This document shows positions 35,161 through 43,527 of a stretch of 57,848 nt of DNA, piece by piece. This stretch comes from Clostridia bacterium (lineage in GTDB: Bacteria; Bacillota; DULZ01): NCBI GenBank assembly GCA_012840125.1, contig DULZ01000101.1:1-57848 (forward strand), in the 5' to 3' direction. The translations under genes and the position numbers were made by a program. Within the stretch, counting starts at the first letter, position 1; every line of letters starts with the position of its first letter. The notes under the pieces are model-generated. The model was not told the DNA's origin and searched no databases. It worked only from the letters and a program-made list of their open reading frames with translations.

Positions 35161-36588
35161 TTGCGCAAAGCCATTTTGGACTGGGATGCCACCACCCTGG
35201 CGGAGAAGATCCGGAACGGGGAAGTGAGCGTTACCGAGGCGACGGAAACCTACATCCGGCAGCTCAAGACCGTGAATCCCCGGCTCAATGTGCTGGTGGA
35301 AAACCGTTTTGCCGAGGCCCTGGCGGAGGCGAAACAATGTGATGACCTGCTGAAGGAAGGCAGGGCTCAGGGAAGGCTCTTCGGTGTACCCATCAGCATG
35401 AAGGAATGCTTTGACGTGGCCGGCATGCATACCACCGGCGGGCTCACGCACCGGAAAAACTTCGTGGCCACGGAGGATGCGGTGGCCGTGGCGCGGCTCA
35501 AGAGGGAAGGGGCCATCATCCTGGGGAAAACCAACACCCCTGCCTTGTGCTTCTGCCAGGAGACGGTAAACAAGCTCTACGGCCGGACCAATAATCCCTG
35601 GGACGTGAGCCGGACCTGCGGCGGCTCCTCCGGCGGGGAAGGGGCTCTCATGGCCGTGGGAGGGGCGGCGGTGGGATTCGGGGGGGATATCGGCGGATCC
35701 ATTCGCTTCCCGTCCCATTGCAACGGGGTCGTGGGCTTTAAGTCCGGTAACGGGCAGGTGCCGGGAGAGGGCCATTTCCCGCCCATTACACAGCCCCTAC
35801 AGGTACGGATGCTGGGTTTGGGGGCTATCGCCAAGTCCGTGGACGATGCGGAACTGATTAACGAAATCGTGGCCGACCGGCCCCCGCCGGATTTGGACCT
35901 GGACGGCTTTACCGTCACCGTCTATGCCGGGGACCCCAGGATTCCCCTGGGAGAAGAAACGGCGGCATGTTTGCAGCAGATCACCGGTTACTTCAAGCAA
36001 GATTACCCGGTGGACCATACCCCGCCGCCTTTCCTGCACCAGGTGAGCCTGATGTGGCAGCTGATCATGTCTTACGATGAAAACGGGGAGTTTGTCAAAG
36101 CTTCTTTTGGTGACCGGCCTTTTCACCCGGTGTGGGAGTACCTGCGGGAAGTGGTGACCGGTACTTCTCCTTATCACCGCTATCTAACCTGGGCCCTCAT
36201 CGGCGCGGCTTTGTTCCGGCCGCGGCTCAGGCAGATGGCCAAGCTGAGATTGGACCTGGCCAAAGCCGACGAAGCGGCCCGGGAATACTTTGCCCAAAGG
36301 GTTCTGGTACTGCCGGTGTACCACCGGACGGCGCCGCCCCACGGGGGGCTGTTCCGGGAGATCTTTTCCATCAAGCGCACCTTCCTCAAGTATATGCCTT
36401 TTATTGCCCTGGCCAACGTGCTGGGGCTGCCGGCGTTGACGGTGCCGGTAGGAACCGACGGGCAGGGACTGCCCATCGGGGTCCAGCTCATCAGCGCCGT
36501 GGGCAACGAAAAAGCCCTGTTCCATTTTGGGAGACTGCTGGAACGGGAATTCCGGGGTTACGTGCGCTGCACCAAGTACGACAGCTGA
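35161..36588 (+). CDS. Amidase-signature family hydrolase
   Basis: 475 residues. The Ser-cisSer-Lys triad region is present: Lys in PISMKECFDVAG, then CGGSSGGEGALMAVGGAAVGFGGD-like Gly/Ser-rich core with the nucleophile in GGDIGGSIRFP. It hydrolyses a carbon-nitrogen amide bond; overall layout resembles fatty-acid-amide or aryl amidases more than GatA, since no gatB/gatC is nearby. The start is TTG at 35161, 8 bases after GAGGGGG; the nearby ATG at 35154 is in another frame. Substrate unknown. Confidence 0.88.
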   Translation: MRKAILDWDATTLAEKIRNGEVSVTEATETYIRQLKTVNPRLNVLVENRFAEALAEAKQCDDLLKEGRAQGRLFGVPISMKECFDVAGMHTTGGLTHRKNFVATEDAVAVARLKREGAIILGKTNTPALCFCQETVNKLYGRTNNPWDVSRTCGGSSGGEGALMAVGGAAVGFGGDIGGSIRFPSHCNGVVGFKSGNGQVPGEGHFPPITQPLQVRMLGLGAIAKSVDDAELINEIVADRPPPDLDLDGFTVTVYAGDPRIPLGEETAACLQQITGYFKQDYPVDHTPPPFLHQVSLMWQLIMSYDENGEFVKASFGDRPFHPVWEYLREVVTGTSPYHRYLTWALIGAALFRPRLRQMAKLRLDLAKADEAAREYFAQRVLVLPVYHRTAPPHGGLFREIFSIKRTFLKYMPFIALANVLGLPALTVPVGTDGQGLPIGVQLISAVGNEKALFHFGRLLEREFRGYVRCTKYDS

Positions 36589-36669
36589 GGAACAACCCAC
36601 CGTCGCTGCCGCGAGAAGCGCTCTTTCAGGGTAGGAACGAGATCCGCTCCTTTACCGTTTCTACCCTTA

Positions 36670-36707
36670 AGGAAGCACCGCCGGGCGGCGGGTGGGTTTC
36701 CTGTTTT
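36670..36707 (+). terminator. Probable terminator of the amidase gene
   Basis: AGGAA and CACCGCC pair with GGCGGGTG and TTTCCT around GGG, then TGTTTT. A second imperfect hairpin, GGGTAGGAACG with CGTTTCTACCC, lies at 36640-36666. These fill the 36589-36708 gap. Confidence 0.5.
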
Positions 36708-36708
36708 A

Positions 36709-37539
36709 TCAATGCCGGCCCTGCAGCAGTTTTTTCTCCAGGAAAGCCACCGCCTGGTACATGAAGGTGGCCAGCAGGGAGATGATGAGGAGGCTGGTCA
36801 TCACCAGAGTCAGGTTGAACACCTGGAAGCCGTAAATGATCAGGTAGCCCAGCCCGGCTTTCGCCACCAGGAATTCTCCCACGATGACCCCCACCCAGGA
36901 CAGCCCCACATTCACTTTCAGGGTGGAAATGATGCTGGGGATGGAAGCGGGCAGGACTACTTTGTAAAAACTCTGCCAGCGGGTGGCCCCCAGGGTTTGG
37001 GTGAGCTTGAGGTAATTGGCATCCACTTCCTGGAAGCTGCTGTAGACCACGATGGTGGTGATGATGCCGGAAATGGCCACGGCGATGGCCACGATGGGGA
37101 GAAAGCCGGTGCCCAGGGTGACGATGAAAAAGGGGCCCAGGGCCACTTTGGGCATGCTGTTTAAGACCACCAGGTAAGGGTCCAGCACCCGGGCCAGGAA
37201 AGGAGAGGCCCAAATGACGATGGCCAGCAAAGTGCCCAGCAGGGTGCCGAGGCAAAAGCCTACCACCGTTTCCAGGACGGTGACCCAGGTATGGCGGTAT
37301 AAAGAACCGTCAGCAGCCTTTTCCAGGATGAGCTCCCAGATGCGGCTGGGCTGGCTGAAAATAAAGGTATCGATCATACCGCGGTTGGCGCCTACTTCCC
37401 AAAAAACCAGCAGCAGGATGAGGAGGGAGATCTGGGTCGCCAGCACCTTCAGCTGCTCTAACCGCAGTGCTTTTAAGTACTGCCCGTGTTCTTCGTTTTG
37501 TGCTCCTTTCACCAGCCAGTCATTAATCCTCATAGGCAT
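36709..37539 (-). CDS. ABC transporter permease, SsuC/TauC/ThiX type
   Basis: 276 residues with about six membrane helices and the EAA-type cytoplasmic loop [24 protein letters not shown], which docks on the ATPase. It would carry a small organic solute bound by the lipoprotein encoded upstream. The ATG at 37539 overlaps the end of the ATPase gene by 17 bases, so the two are translationally coupled; ATG at 37533 is also possible. No sulfonate, taurine or thiamine-pathway gene is nearby to name the substrate. Confidence 0.88.
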   Translation of the reverse strand: MPMRINDWLVKGAQNEEHGQYLKALRLEQLKVLATQISLLILLLVFWEVGANRGMIDTFIFSQPSRIWELILEKAADGSLYRHTWVTVLETVVGFCLGTLLGTLLAIVIWASPFLARVLDPYLVVLNSMPKVALGPFFIVTLGTGFLPIVAIAVAISGIITTIVVYSSFQEVDANYLKLTQTLGATRWQSFYKVVLPASIPSIISTLKVNVGLSWVGVIVGEFLVAKAGLGYLIIYGFQVFNLTLVMTSLLIISLLATFMYQAVAFLEKKLLQGRH

Positions 37540-38299
37540 CCATCTCCTCCCAGAGCTTTTGGAAATATGTTTGGAATTCCGGCACGTTCCGGCAGGCCAG
37601 CGGCGTTTTGCCGCTGATGGCCGGCGGGATCTCGATGACGGCTTGAATGCGGCCCGGATTACGGCTTAAGACATAGATCCGGTCCGACATGGCCACCGCT
37701 TCCGAGAGATCATGAGTGACCAGCACGGCGGTTTTGGCGTGTTTCTTTAAAGTATCATGGACCAGATCCTCCAGCCTGAGTTTGGTCTGGTAATCCAGAG
37801 CGGAAAAGGGTTCATCCAAAAGCAGGATCTCCGGTTCCAGGGCCAGGGTTCGTACTAAAGCCACCCTTTGCCGCATGCCCCCGGAGAGCTGGTGGGGGTA
37901 ATGACGGCGGTAGTCGATAAGTCCCATTTCCTCTAAAAGGTGCAGGGCGTGTTCCTTTGTTTCTTTGTTAAGCCTGCGCGTAATCTCCAGCCCCAGCAGG
38001 ATGTTTTGCTCGATGGTCCGCCAGGGGAAGAGGTAATCTTGCTGGAGCATGTAGCCTACCTTGGGGGTGGGTCCTTCTACTTTTTGCCCGAAAATGCGGA
38101 TTTCCCCCGCCGAGGGCGGAAAGAGCCCGGCCATGAGAGAAAGCAAAGTGGTTTTGCCGCAGCCGCTGGGCCCTACCAGGGTGACAAATTCCCCGGCCAG
38201 GACGGTGAGGCTCACCTCCGCCACGGCGTAGTTGACGCCGGTCTTGGTGATGTATCGCTTGGACACGTCCTTGAGCTCAATGGCAGTAGCAGTGGTCAT
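37523..38299 (-). CDS. ABC transporter ATP-binding protein, SsuB/TauB type
   Basis: 258 residues. Walker [13 protein letters not shown]-loop in [16 protein letters not shown], signature [13 protein letters not shown], Walker [13 protein letters not shown] and H-loop [14 protein letters not shown] are all intact. It energises import together with the permease at 36709. It lies about 97 bases downstream of the binding-protein gene, with a terminator-like hairpin between them. Confidence 0.93.
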   Translation of the reverse strand: MTTATAIELKDVSKRYITKTGVNYAVAEVSLTVLAGEFVTLVGPSGCGKTTLLSLMAGLFPPSAGEIRIFGQKVEGPTPKVGYMLQQDYLFPWRTIEQNILLGLEITRRLNKETKEHALHLLEEMGLIDYRRHYPHQLSGGMRQRVALVRTLALEPEILLLDEPFSALDYQTKLRLEDLVHDTLKKHAKTAVLVTHDLSEAVAMSDRIYVLSRNPGRIQAVIEIPPAISGKTPLACRNVPEFQTYFQKLWEEMDAYED

Positions 38300-38360
38300 A
38301 GCGGTCCCTCCTTCTTGCCTATTCTATGCCGGGGAGGAAGGTGCCGACACCCGTCACAAA

Positions 38361-38385
38361 ATTAAAAACCCGGCCGGAGCCGGGT
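38361..38385 (-). terminator. Intra-operon terminator between binding protein and ATPase genes
   Basis: On the minus strand ACCCGGC, CGGA loop, GCCGGGT, followed by TTTTTAAT. It would make the first gene more abundant than the ATPase and permease. Confidence 0.7.
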
Positions 38386-38396
38386 GTAACGACAGT

Positions 38397-39416
38397 TTAA
38401 TAGCCGTACAGCTCGTATGCCTTTTCCGCGAACTCGGTGGTGACAATGGCGTCATAGGGGACTCTTTCTTTCAGCTCACCGGCGTTGGCCATGATGTTTT
38501 GCAGGTTCTCCAGGCCTTCCGGGATGATCACGCCGCTGGCCGGCCAGGTATCCTGATCTTTGTAGCGCCTGACCACCGTGATGAGGATGTCCATATCCGT
38601 ATCTTCAAAGTACGGGGCGATGACGTGGGCGATCTCCTCCGGAGTATGACGGTGGACGTAGTTCAATCCCCTTTGCAGGGCGTTGGCAAATTTCTGGATG
38701 GCTTCTCCGTTCTTTTCTAAATAGCTGGTCTTCGCCATGAAGCAGGTGTAAGGCAAGATACCGCTTTCCACTCCCAGGGAAGCCACCACGTATGCTTTTC
38801 CTTCCCTTTCTAAAAGGGCCGCCACCGGTTCAAACAGGTGGGCAAAATCACCGACGCCGGATGCAAAGGCGCTGCCTAAGTTAGCAAAATCCACGTTTTG
38901 GATGATCTCCACATCCACATGGGGGATAATCCCGTTCTTGGCCTCCACGTATTCGGCCACCATTTCCGGCATGCCACCTTTCCGCTGGCCCAGCATGGTT
39001 TTGCCCCGGATCATTTCCCAGGAGAAGTTTTCGATGGGTTCCCGGGCTACCAGAAACTGGCCGTCTCTTTGGGTCAGCTGGAAGAAGTTCAGGATGACGT
39101 CGCTGCTGCCTTGCTGGTATACGTAGATGGAAGTCTCCGCCCCCACAAAGCCCACGTCGGCCTCATCGGTGAGAAGATAGGTCATCACCTTGTCACCGCC
39201 GAAGGCGGTGGATAATTCTATGTTAATTCCTTCCTCGGCAAAATAGCCGTTGGCCAGGGCCACATATAAGGGAGCATAGAAAATGGAGCGGGTTACTTCG
39301 GAGAGCCGGATAATGGGTACGGTCTCAGTTTCCGGAGCGGTTTTGGGAGAGCAGGCTGCCAGCCCTAGGACGGCAACGACGAGTATACTTACCAGCAGTA
39401 TTTTCCACCAGCGCAT
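38397..39416 (-). CDS. NMT1/THI5-like substrate-binding lipoprotein
   Basis: About 339 residues. A signal peptide with lipobox LGLAACS places lipidated Cys near residue 22. RSIFYAPLYVALANGYFAEEGINIEL is the typical opening of SsuA/NMT1-type binding domains. It captures the ligand outside the membrane for the permease and ATPase. ATG at 39416 follows GGAGGG by 9 bases; TTG at 39419 is closer at 6. Ligand not predictable; related proteins bind pyrimidines, sulfonates or riboflavin. No TPP or FMN riboswitch was seen upstream. Confidence 0.88.
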   Translation of the reverse strand: MRWWKILLVSILVVAVLGLAACSPKTAPETETVPIIRLSEVTRSIFYAPLYVALANGYFAEEGINIELSTAFGGDKVMTYLLTDEADVGFVGAETSIYVYQQGSSDVILNFFQLTQRDGQFLVAREPIENFSWEMIRGKTMLGQRKGGMPEMVAEYVEAKNGIIPHVDVEIIQNVDFANLGSAFASGVGDFAHLFEPVAALLEREGKAYVVASLGVESGILPYTCFMAKTSYLEKNGEAIQKFANALQRGLNYVHRHTPEEIAHVIAPYFEDTDMDILITVVRRYKDQDTWPASGVIIPEGLENLQNIMANAGELKERVPYDAIVTTEFAEKAYELYGY

Positions 39417-39544
39417 CAATACTTTCCCTCCTGTGGATTTTTTACCATCCTATGCGCCGCCGGAATTGATGGTGTGCCCCGGGGTATGGTAATAGCTGCC
39501 ATGGTATAATAAGAACAACATTAACTGAGAAAGGGAGAAATACC

Positions 39545-40087
39545 ATGCGCTTGTTTATTGCCGTAGACTTCCCGGCAGGGGTAAAAGATTACCTGGCCCG
39601 GCAAGAAGCGGTCTTGAGGAAGTTTTGCCACCGGTACAATTTCACCCGGCGGGACAATTTTCACTTGACCGTGAAGTTCCTGGGAGAGGTGGGGGTAGAC
39701 AGTCTGCCCGCCGTGACTAATGCCATGGACCGGGCCGTGATGGGCATGAAACCTTTTGAGCTGGTCCTCAGCCATTGGGGCTGTTTCCACCGCGGCAGCC
39801 GCAAACTCCTTTGGATTGGGGTGAAGGGGAACGTCCCCGCTTTTACCGGGCTCTTTCACCGGGTGGAAGAGCAGTTGGCGCCCCTGGGCTTTCCCCGGGA
39901 AAACCGGAAGCTCACCGCCCACATCACCATGGCCAGGGAAGCGGTGTTGAAAGAGGACTGGGAAAAGGTGGCCCCGGTTTTGGCGGTGGAGCCCAAAGTG
40001 ATCCCGGTGACGAGCATTACTTTGATGGAAAGCACCCGCGTTAGCGGGGTCCTGACCTATATACCCCTTTATGAAAAGAAGTTCTGA
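39545..40087 (+). CDS. thpR: RNA 2',3'-cyclic phosphodiesterase (2'-5' RNA ligase family)
   Basis: 180 residues with the two catalytic HxTx motifs of the 2H superfamily: HLTV in RDNFHLTVKFLGE and HITM in LTAHITMAREA. It opens 2',3'-cyclic phosphate RNA ends to 2'-phosphates. ATG at 39545 is preceded by AGGGAG. A TATAAT at about 39503-39508 may be its -10. It is a single gene between the divergent binding-protein gene and bioY. Confidence 0.9.
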   Translation: MRLFIAVDFPAGVKDYLARQEAVLRKFCHRYNFTRRDNFHLTVKFLGEVGVDSLPAVTNAMDRAVMGMKPFELVLSHWGCFHRGSRKLLWIGVKGNVPAFTGLFHRVEEQLAPLGFPRENRKLTAHITMAREAVLKEDWEKVAPVLAVEPKVIPVTSITLMESTRVSGVLTYIPLYEKKF

Positions 40088-40137
40088 AATAGTCATTACC
40101 GGTAAAACCGGCGACCAGGGCCGGTGAAACCATGGGG

Positions 40138-40171
40138 ACTGTTAACCTAATACAAAAATTAGGTTGACAGT
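40138..40171. promoter_or_regulatory. BirA operator upstream of bioY
   Basis: ACTGTTAACC (40138-40147), 14 bases, GGTTGACAGT (40162-40171): a near-perfect dyad matching the BirA box of Gram-positive biotin genes. The right half contains the -35 of the bioY promoter, so biotin-loaded BirA would block transcription. Confidence 0.85.
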
Positions 40172-40192
40172 ACCGGGGATATCCGTTATCCT
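40164..40192 (+). promoter_or_regulatory. Sigma-A promoter of bioY
   Basis: TTGACA (40164-40169), 17 bases, TATCCT (40187-40192), overlapping the BirA operator. Confidence 0.75.
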
Positions 40193-40228
40193 GTACAGCA
40201 AGGATAACTTTGATAAGGAGGAAGAAGC

Positions 40229-40771
40229 TTGCGCATTAAAGACGTGCTCTTCTGTGCTTTGATGGTGGCGGTGCTGGGAGTGCTGGCCCAACTGGCCCTG
40301 CCCCTGGGGCCTGTGCCTTTTACCCTCTCCATCCTCGGCGTTTATTTCACCGGCGGGCTGCTGGGTCACCGGTTAGGCGTCATCGCCATGCTGGCTTACC
40401 TGTTTCTGGGCGCCTTTGGGGCACCTGTCTTTTCCGGCGGCCGGGGAGGCTTGCCCGTGCTGGCCGGGCCCACCGGCGGGTTTTTGTGGGGTTATGTGAT
40501 TGCCACTTATCTCATCGGTCTCGCTTTTTCCCGCCGGCCGGATCTGGCGGAAAACTTCCTCAAGCTGGCGTTAACCTTTACTGCCGGGTTGGCGGTCATC
40601 TACCTGGCGGGGGTGTGCCAGCTCAAATGGTTGCTGGGGCTGCAATGGCCCCAGGCCCTTGCCATGGGGGTGGCACCTTTTGTGCTGCCGGATCTTTTGA
40701 AGGTATTCGCGGCGGCTCTTATTATCCGCCCGGTGCGAAGAGCCCTGGCGCAGGCAGGTTTATTGCCTTAG
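40229..40771 (+). CDS. bioY: Biotin transporter BioY
   Basis: 180 residues with six membrane helices. The segment FLGAFGAPVFSGGRGGLPVLAGPTGGFL carries the GxGG-type motif typical of BioY, here cited by its parts GAPVFSGGRGG and GPTGGFLWGY. It is the substrate-binding unit of an ECF or stand-alone biotin importer; no bioM/bioN genes adjoin. The start is TTG at 40229, 7 bases after AAGGAGG. The upstream BirA operator independently supports the assignment. Confidence 0.95.
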   Translation: MRIKDVLFCALMVAVLGVLAQLALPLGPVPFTLSILGVYFTGGLLGHRLGVIAMLAYLFLGAFGAPVFSGGRGGLPVLAGPTGGFLWGYVIATYLIGLAFSRRPDLAENFLKLALTFTAGLAVIYLAGVCQLKWLLGLQWPQALAMGVAPFVLPDLLKVFAAALIIRPVRRALAQAGLLP

Positions 40772-40868
40772 GATAAAAAGTTTTGGCCCCGGCAGGGTAT
40801 TATAATAATAAGGCGAAATCAATAATTGGTTATAATTTCCCCTCGCGGGAGATGGAGGAGGTATGATT

Positions 40869-41198
40869 ATGTGGAAATGCGGCGTTTGCGGGTATATTCA
40901 CGACGGGGAGAGTGCTCCGGAAAAGTGTCCTAAGTGCGGTGCCCCGCAGGAGAAGTTTGAAGCCTTATCCGAAGAAGCTGCTAACCTGGTAGAACGGTCC
41001 CGCTTCAGCAACCAATTGCTGGCTGCTCTTATGGGCATTGGTGATGAACTGGAAGCGTTGGCGGACGAAGGAATTGAGGACAACCTGGATCCGGGCTGTT
41101 TAGCCCTGTACAAGTATGCCAAGAAAGCGGCCGTAGAGCTGCGGCAAATGGCGAAAGCGGAAATCCAAACCCACATTTCCAAGGGTAAGTGGGGATAA
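40869..41198 (+). CDS. Rubredoxin-like domain protein (truncated rubrerythrin type)
   Basis: About 109 residues. The N-terminus holds a rubredoxin-like iron site, CGVC near residue 4 and CPKC near residue 22, as at the C-terminus of rubrerythrins. The rest is helical without the diiron ferritin ligands, so it is not a full rubrerythrin. ATG at 40869 is 7 bases after AGGAGG; the ATG at 40863 is too close. It lies 31 bases before another rubredoxin-domain gene and may pass electrons to it in oxidative-stress defence. Confidence 0.8.
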   Translation: MWKCGVCGYIHDGESAPEKCPKCGAPQEKFEALSEEAANLVERSRFSNQLLAALMGIGDELEALADEGIEDNLDPGCLALYKYAKKAAVELRQMAKAEIQTHISKGKWG

Positions 41199-41229
41199 TA
41201 GACCAGCCCGGAGGGGGAAGCAGAAAAAT

Positions 41230-41889
41230 ATGAAGAAATGGCGTTGCACCGTTTGTGGTTACATCCATGAAGGCCCGACACCACCGGATACCTGCCCCAT
41301 TTGCGGGGTAGGGCCTGAGGATTTTGAAGAAGTGGTGGAGGAGCCCAAAGCAGCCCAGACTGCCGTACCGTCCGCTCCCGCGGGAGCAACAGGAAATGTC
41401 GGTCCTGTGCCCGGGGGCAATCAGAGGGACGCCATCTTTAAAATCGAATACGGGCTGTTTGTGGCGACTTCCCGGAAAGACGGCCGCTTTAACGGGCAGG
41501 TTTGCAATACGGTTTTTCAAATCACCAGCGAACCCCAGCGGGTGGCGGTGGCATTGAACAAAAACAACCTGACCAATGAGTTTGTGAAAGCCAGCGGTCT
41601 TGTTACCATCAGCGTGTTAGGGAAGGATAATTTCCCTGATATTAAGCGCTTCGGTTACCAGACCGGCCATAAGGTGGACAAGTTTGAAGGGTTTACCTAC
41701 GGCGTTAGTGCCACCAATGGGTTGCCGGTGCTGTTGAATGCCGTGGCCTACTTGGATTTGAAGATTGATCCCGCCCTGGTGATGGATGTCGGCACCCACA
41801 CCCTGTTCATCGGGGATGTGGTGGACGGCGGCCTCATTAAAGGCGGCGATCCCATAACTTATAGTTATTATCGCGCCAACCGGCGCTAG
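41230..41889 (+). CDS. Rubredoxin-flavin reductase fusion (high-molecular-weight rubredoxin-like)
   Basis: 219 residues. An N-terminal rubredoxin-like module (CTVCGYIHEG and CPICGVGPEDF) is joined by an Ala/Pro/Gly linker (about residues 40-62) to a flavoredoxin-type FMN-binding domain beginning AIFKIEYGLFVATSRKDGRF. In Moorella a related protein, with the two parts in the opposite order, takes electrons from NADH to a diiron flavoprotein that reduces O2 or NO. Domain order here is rubredoxin first. It forms a pair with the preceding gene. Confidence 0.87.
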   Translation: MKKWRCTVCGYIHEGPTPPDTCPICGVGPEDFEEVVEEPKAAQTAVPSAPAGATGNVGPVPGGNQRDAIFKIEYGLFVATSRKDGRFNGQVCNTVFQITSEPQRVAVALNKNNLTNEFVKASGLVTISVLGKDNFPDIKRFGYQTGHKVDKFEGFTYGVSATNGLPVLLNAVAYLDLKIDPALVMDVGTHTLFIGDVVDGGLIKGGDPITYSYYRANRR

Positions 41890-41905
41890 CGGGCGGCAAG
41901 GGGTT

Positions 41906-41936
41906 TTTCCCGGCCCTTGACAGGAGGGCCGGGAAA
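41906..41936. repeat. Perfect 12-bp hairpin overlapping the tRNA promoter
   Basis: TTTCCCGGCCCT (41906-41917) and AGGGCCGGGAAA (41925-41936) flank a 7-base loop. Downstream there is only TTGT, so termination is uncertain. The -35 of the tRNA promoter begins at its loop. Confidence 0.55.
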
Positions 41937-41945
41937 TTGTATAAT
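41917..41945 (+). promoter_or_regulatory. Consensus sigma-A promoter of tRNA-Gly
   Basis: TTGACA (41917-41922), exactly 17 bases, TATAAT (41940-41945): both boxes match the full consensus, 20 bases upstream of the tRNA. Confidence 0.85.
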
Positions 41946-41965
41946 TACAATTACGAAAACAAAAT

Positions 41966-42040
41966 GCGGCTGTAACTCAATGGTAGAGTGTCAGCTTCCC
42001 AAGCTGAAAGCTGCGGGTTCGAGTCCCGTCAGCCGCTCCA
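41966..42040 (+). tRNA. tRNA-Gly, anticodon CCC
   Basis: A 75-base cloverleaf with encoded CCA. The acceptor stem is GCGGCTG with CAGCCGC, the anticodon stem is TCAGC with GCTGA, and the 7-base loop TTCCCAA gives anticodon CCC (glycine, GGG codons). The T arm is GCGGGTTCGAGTCCCGT. It has its own consensus promoter and a terminator at 42056. Confidence 0.95.
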
Positions 42041-42055
42041 TGGATGATTTCAAAG

Positions 42056-42085
42056 AGCCTTGATACCCAAGGCTTTTTCTTTTTG
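42056..42085 (+). terminator. Rho-independent terminator of tRNA-Gly
   Basis: AGCCTT (42056-42061) pairs with AAGGCT (42069-42074) and is followed by TTTTCTTTTT. It lies 16 bases after the tRNA. Confidence 0.75.
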
Positions 42086-42349
42086 TTAGTTGCGGTGAGT
42101 TTGACAGGCTTCCGGCATCAGGTGAGGGCAAGGTACGACTGGTGGAAAGCTCTTTCGGTGATCCATACCAAGGATCGGGGACTATTGATTTCTGTTGGTG
42201 CTTTGATTGTCTTAATGGTGAAGCGCGCTCTGGGCAACAGCGGTGCAGGAAAATGAGAGGATTGATAGAATATACCTGGTACCTCTGCAATATGTTGCCA
42301 AATAATAGATTTCATTCTACCCCATTCTTAATTTGGGAGGTGTGAATGG
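42086..42349. other. Gap between tRNA-Gly and the accessory cassette
   Basis: No convincing gene. A 70-residue open frame from 42044 to 42256 on the plus strand starts inside the tRNA terminator region and matches nothing recognised. The GGGAGG at 42335-42340 is the ribosome site of the next gene. No copy of the tRNA 3' end was found downstream. Confidence 0.4.
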
Positions 42350-42988
42350 GTGAGGTTGAAAAATTGTGAACTCAATGTCATCAACGTAACATTTGTTTTT
42401 CAGGATCTTAACCGCGATTACATATCTAGGGATCATATTAGGGGTATTGTAGACGACAAACCCATCATTACGGATTTGCCGGATGTGCTCGTAGTGATCT
42501 ATCCGCAGCAAGAAATTCAGGCAATTTTCGAAGGGCGAAGAGTAATGGTAAATCTCGCGGTTAGGCCAGAGGTAAGTTATGACGTTGATATGCTGGCCAG
42601 TATTGCTATTGGTGTACTGAATTCAGTAAAAGGGAGCAATTTGGTGGCTTATGGATTCAATTTTCATGGTGCTGGGCAATTGGAAGGTATACAGGATGTA
42701 GGAAGCTATTTCAAGAATAAATTCTTTAGAGAACAGGCTGAATTAGAAAGCGCTTTTGGTTCTATTTTTTCTGTGGCGCCGAGATTTGGCTTAAGAGGCA
42801 GTGCTTACGATATTAATGTTTCGTTAGAGCCTCATGACAACAATCCCTCTGGTTTTGGCTTTCATTTCAATTTCCATAAAAACAGGCCCGCAATTCCGAA
42901 CGTGGAGCAGCTTGGGGACGAAATGCGCAGCACGAAAGGGCTAATCAAAGAATTACTGGAAAAATATAAAGGAGCTAGTGAGCAATGA
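42350..42988 (+). CDS. Uncharacterised accessory protein, first gene of the tRNA-Gly cassette
   Basis: 212 residues, soluble, no family recognised. The N-terminal half has beta-rich segments (LNVINVTFVFQDL, ITDLPDVLVVIYP, VMVNLAVRPEV), the middle has DVGSYFKNKFFREQAELESAF, and the end is a charged helix (LIKELLEKYKG). GTG at 42350 lies 9 bases after GGGAGG; an ATG at 42346 is closed after seven codons. Its stop overlaps the start of the next gene (ATGA). Codon use is visibly more AT-rich than in the surrounding purine, tRNA and redox genes, a sign of transfer. Confidence 0.7.
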   Translation: MRLKNCELNVINVTFVFQDLNRDYISRDHIRGIVDDKPIITDLPDVLVVIYPQQEIQAIFEGRRVMVNLAVRPEVSYDVDMLASIAIGVLNSVKGSNLVAYGFNFHGAGQLEGIQDVGSYFKNKFFREQAELESAFGSIFSVAPRFGLRGSAYDINVSLEPHDNNPSGFGFHFNFHKNRPAIPNVEQLGDEMRSTKGLIKELLEKYKGASEQ

Positions 42989-43527
42989 GTTATTCATGTA
43001 CATATGATGATTTGAAAGGAAAAGAGTACTTGTTCCACATTGGGTTCGCAACAAGGTCATGAAAGCACGTTCCTGTCGATATGGATGGAGCCACGGGAAC
43101 CGCAGCCAACATGAGAACATACCAGATGGACATAGTTAATGTTATTGAATTGGAGCGAAGTATTTCCGGCCTGAGACCGTTTCTTCAAGCAGTTTACCCT
43201 GATCTTTTTCGTGTACCCAGGGAGGTTAATCTTGTGCCTACCCTCCAGGAACCGGCAGTTAAAGAGCTTTGCGAAAGGTTAATAATTGAGGAGACGTCAA
43301 GTATCATTGTGTTTCGCTCGGGAGACCATTATGGGGTTTGGGTTGTAACGGAAGGTGAGCTGGATGTCGAGCTGCAGCTTAAATACTCGGATATATTTTT
43401 CTCGGTGGTAGACGAGTTTCCCGAGTTTGTTTGTGATTTTATGGTGTTTACCAGAGATGAGTTCAATAATTTCCCTGCTCCTAAAGATATAAAAATTGTC
43501 TATAAAAGGGGAAGGGAGTACCGATAA
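42985..43527 (+). pseudogene. Uncharacterised accessory gene interrupted by an in-frame TGA
   Basis: ATG at 42985, with AAAGGAG 10 bases upstream, opens a frame that meets TGA at 43060-43062 after 25 codons and continues in the same frame without another stop to 43527. The downstream ATGs at 43081, 43111 and 43126 have no ribosome site, so the original start was probably 42985. The main part (from about MRTYQMDIVNVIELERS) is a soluble alpha/beta protein of unrecognised family. It is most likely a nonsense-mutated gene, though translation could restart. Its stop touches the next start as TAATG. Confidence 0.6.

Noticed and set aside
39420-39544. TPP or FMN riboswitch before the NMT1-like transporter
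   Set aside because: No matching conserved core was found in the short upstream region.
42044-42256. Plus-strand 70-residue frame just after the tRNA
   Set aside because: It starts inside the tRNA terminator, has no ribosome site, and matches nothing recognised.
41991-42290. Minus-strand 99-residue open frame ending in MERLTGLEPAAFSLGS
   Set aside because: It is antisense to the tRNA-Gly; this peptide is a well-known artefact of translating tRNA genes.
43060-43100. Selenocysteine insertion at the in-frame UGA
   Set aside because: The hairpin does not have a typical bacterial SECIS apical loop, there is no known selenoprotein context, and a nonsense mutation is simpler.
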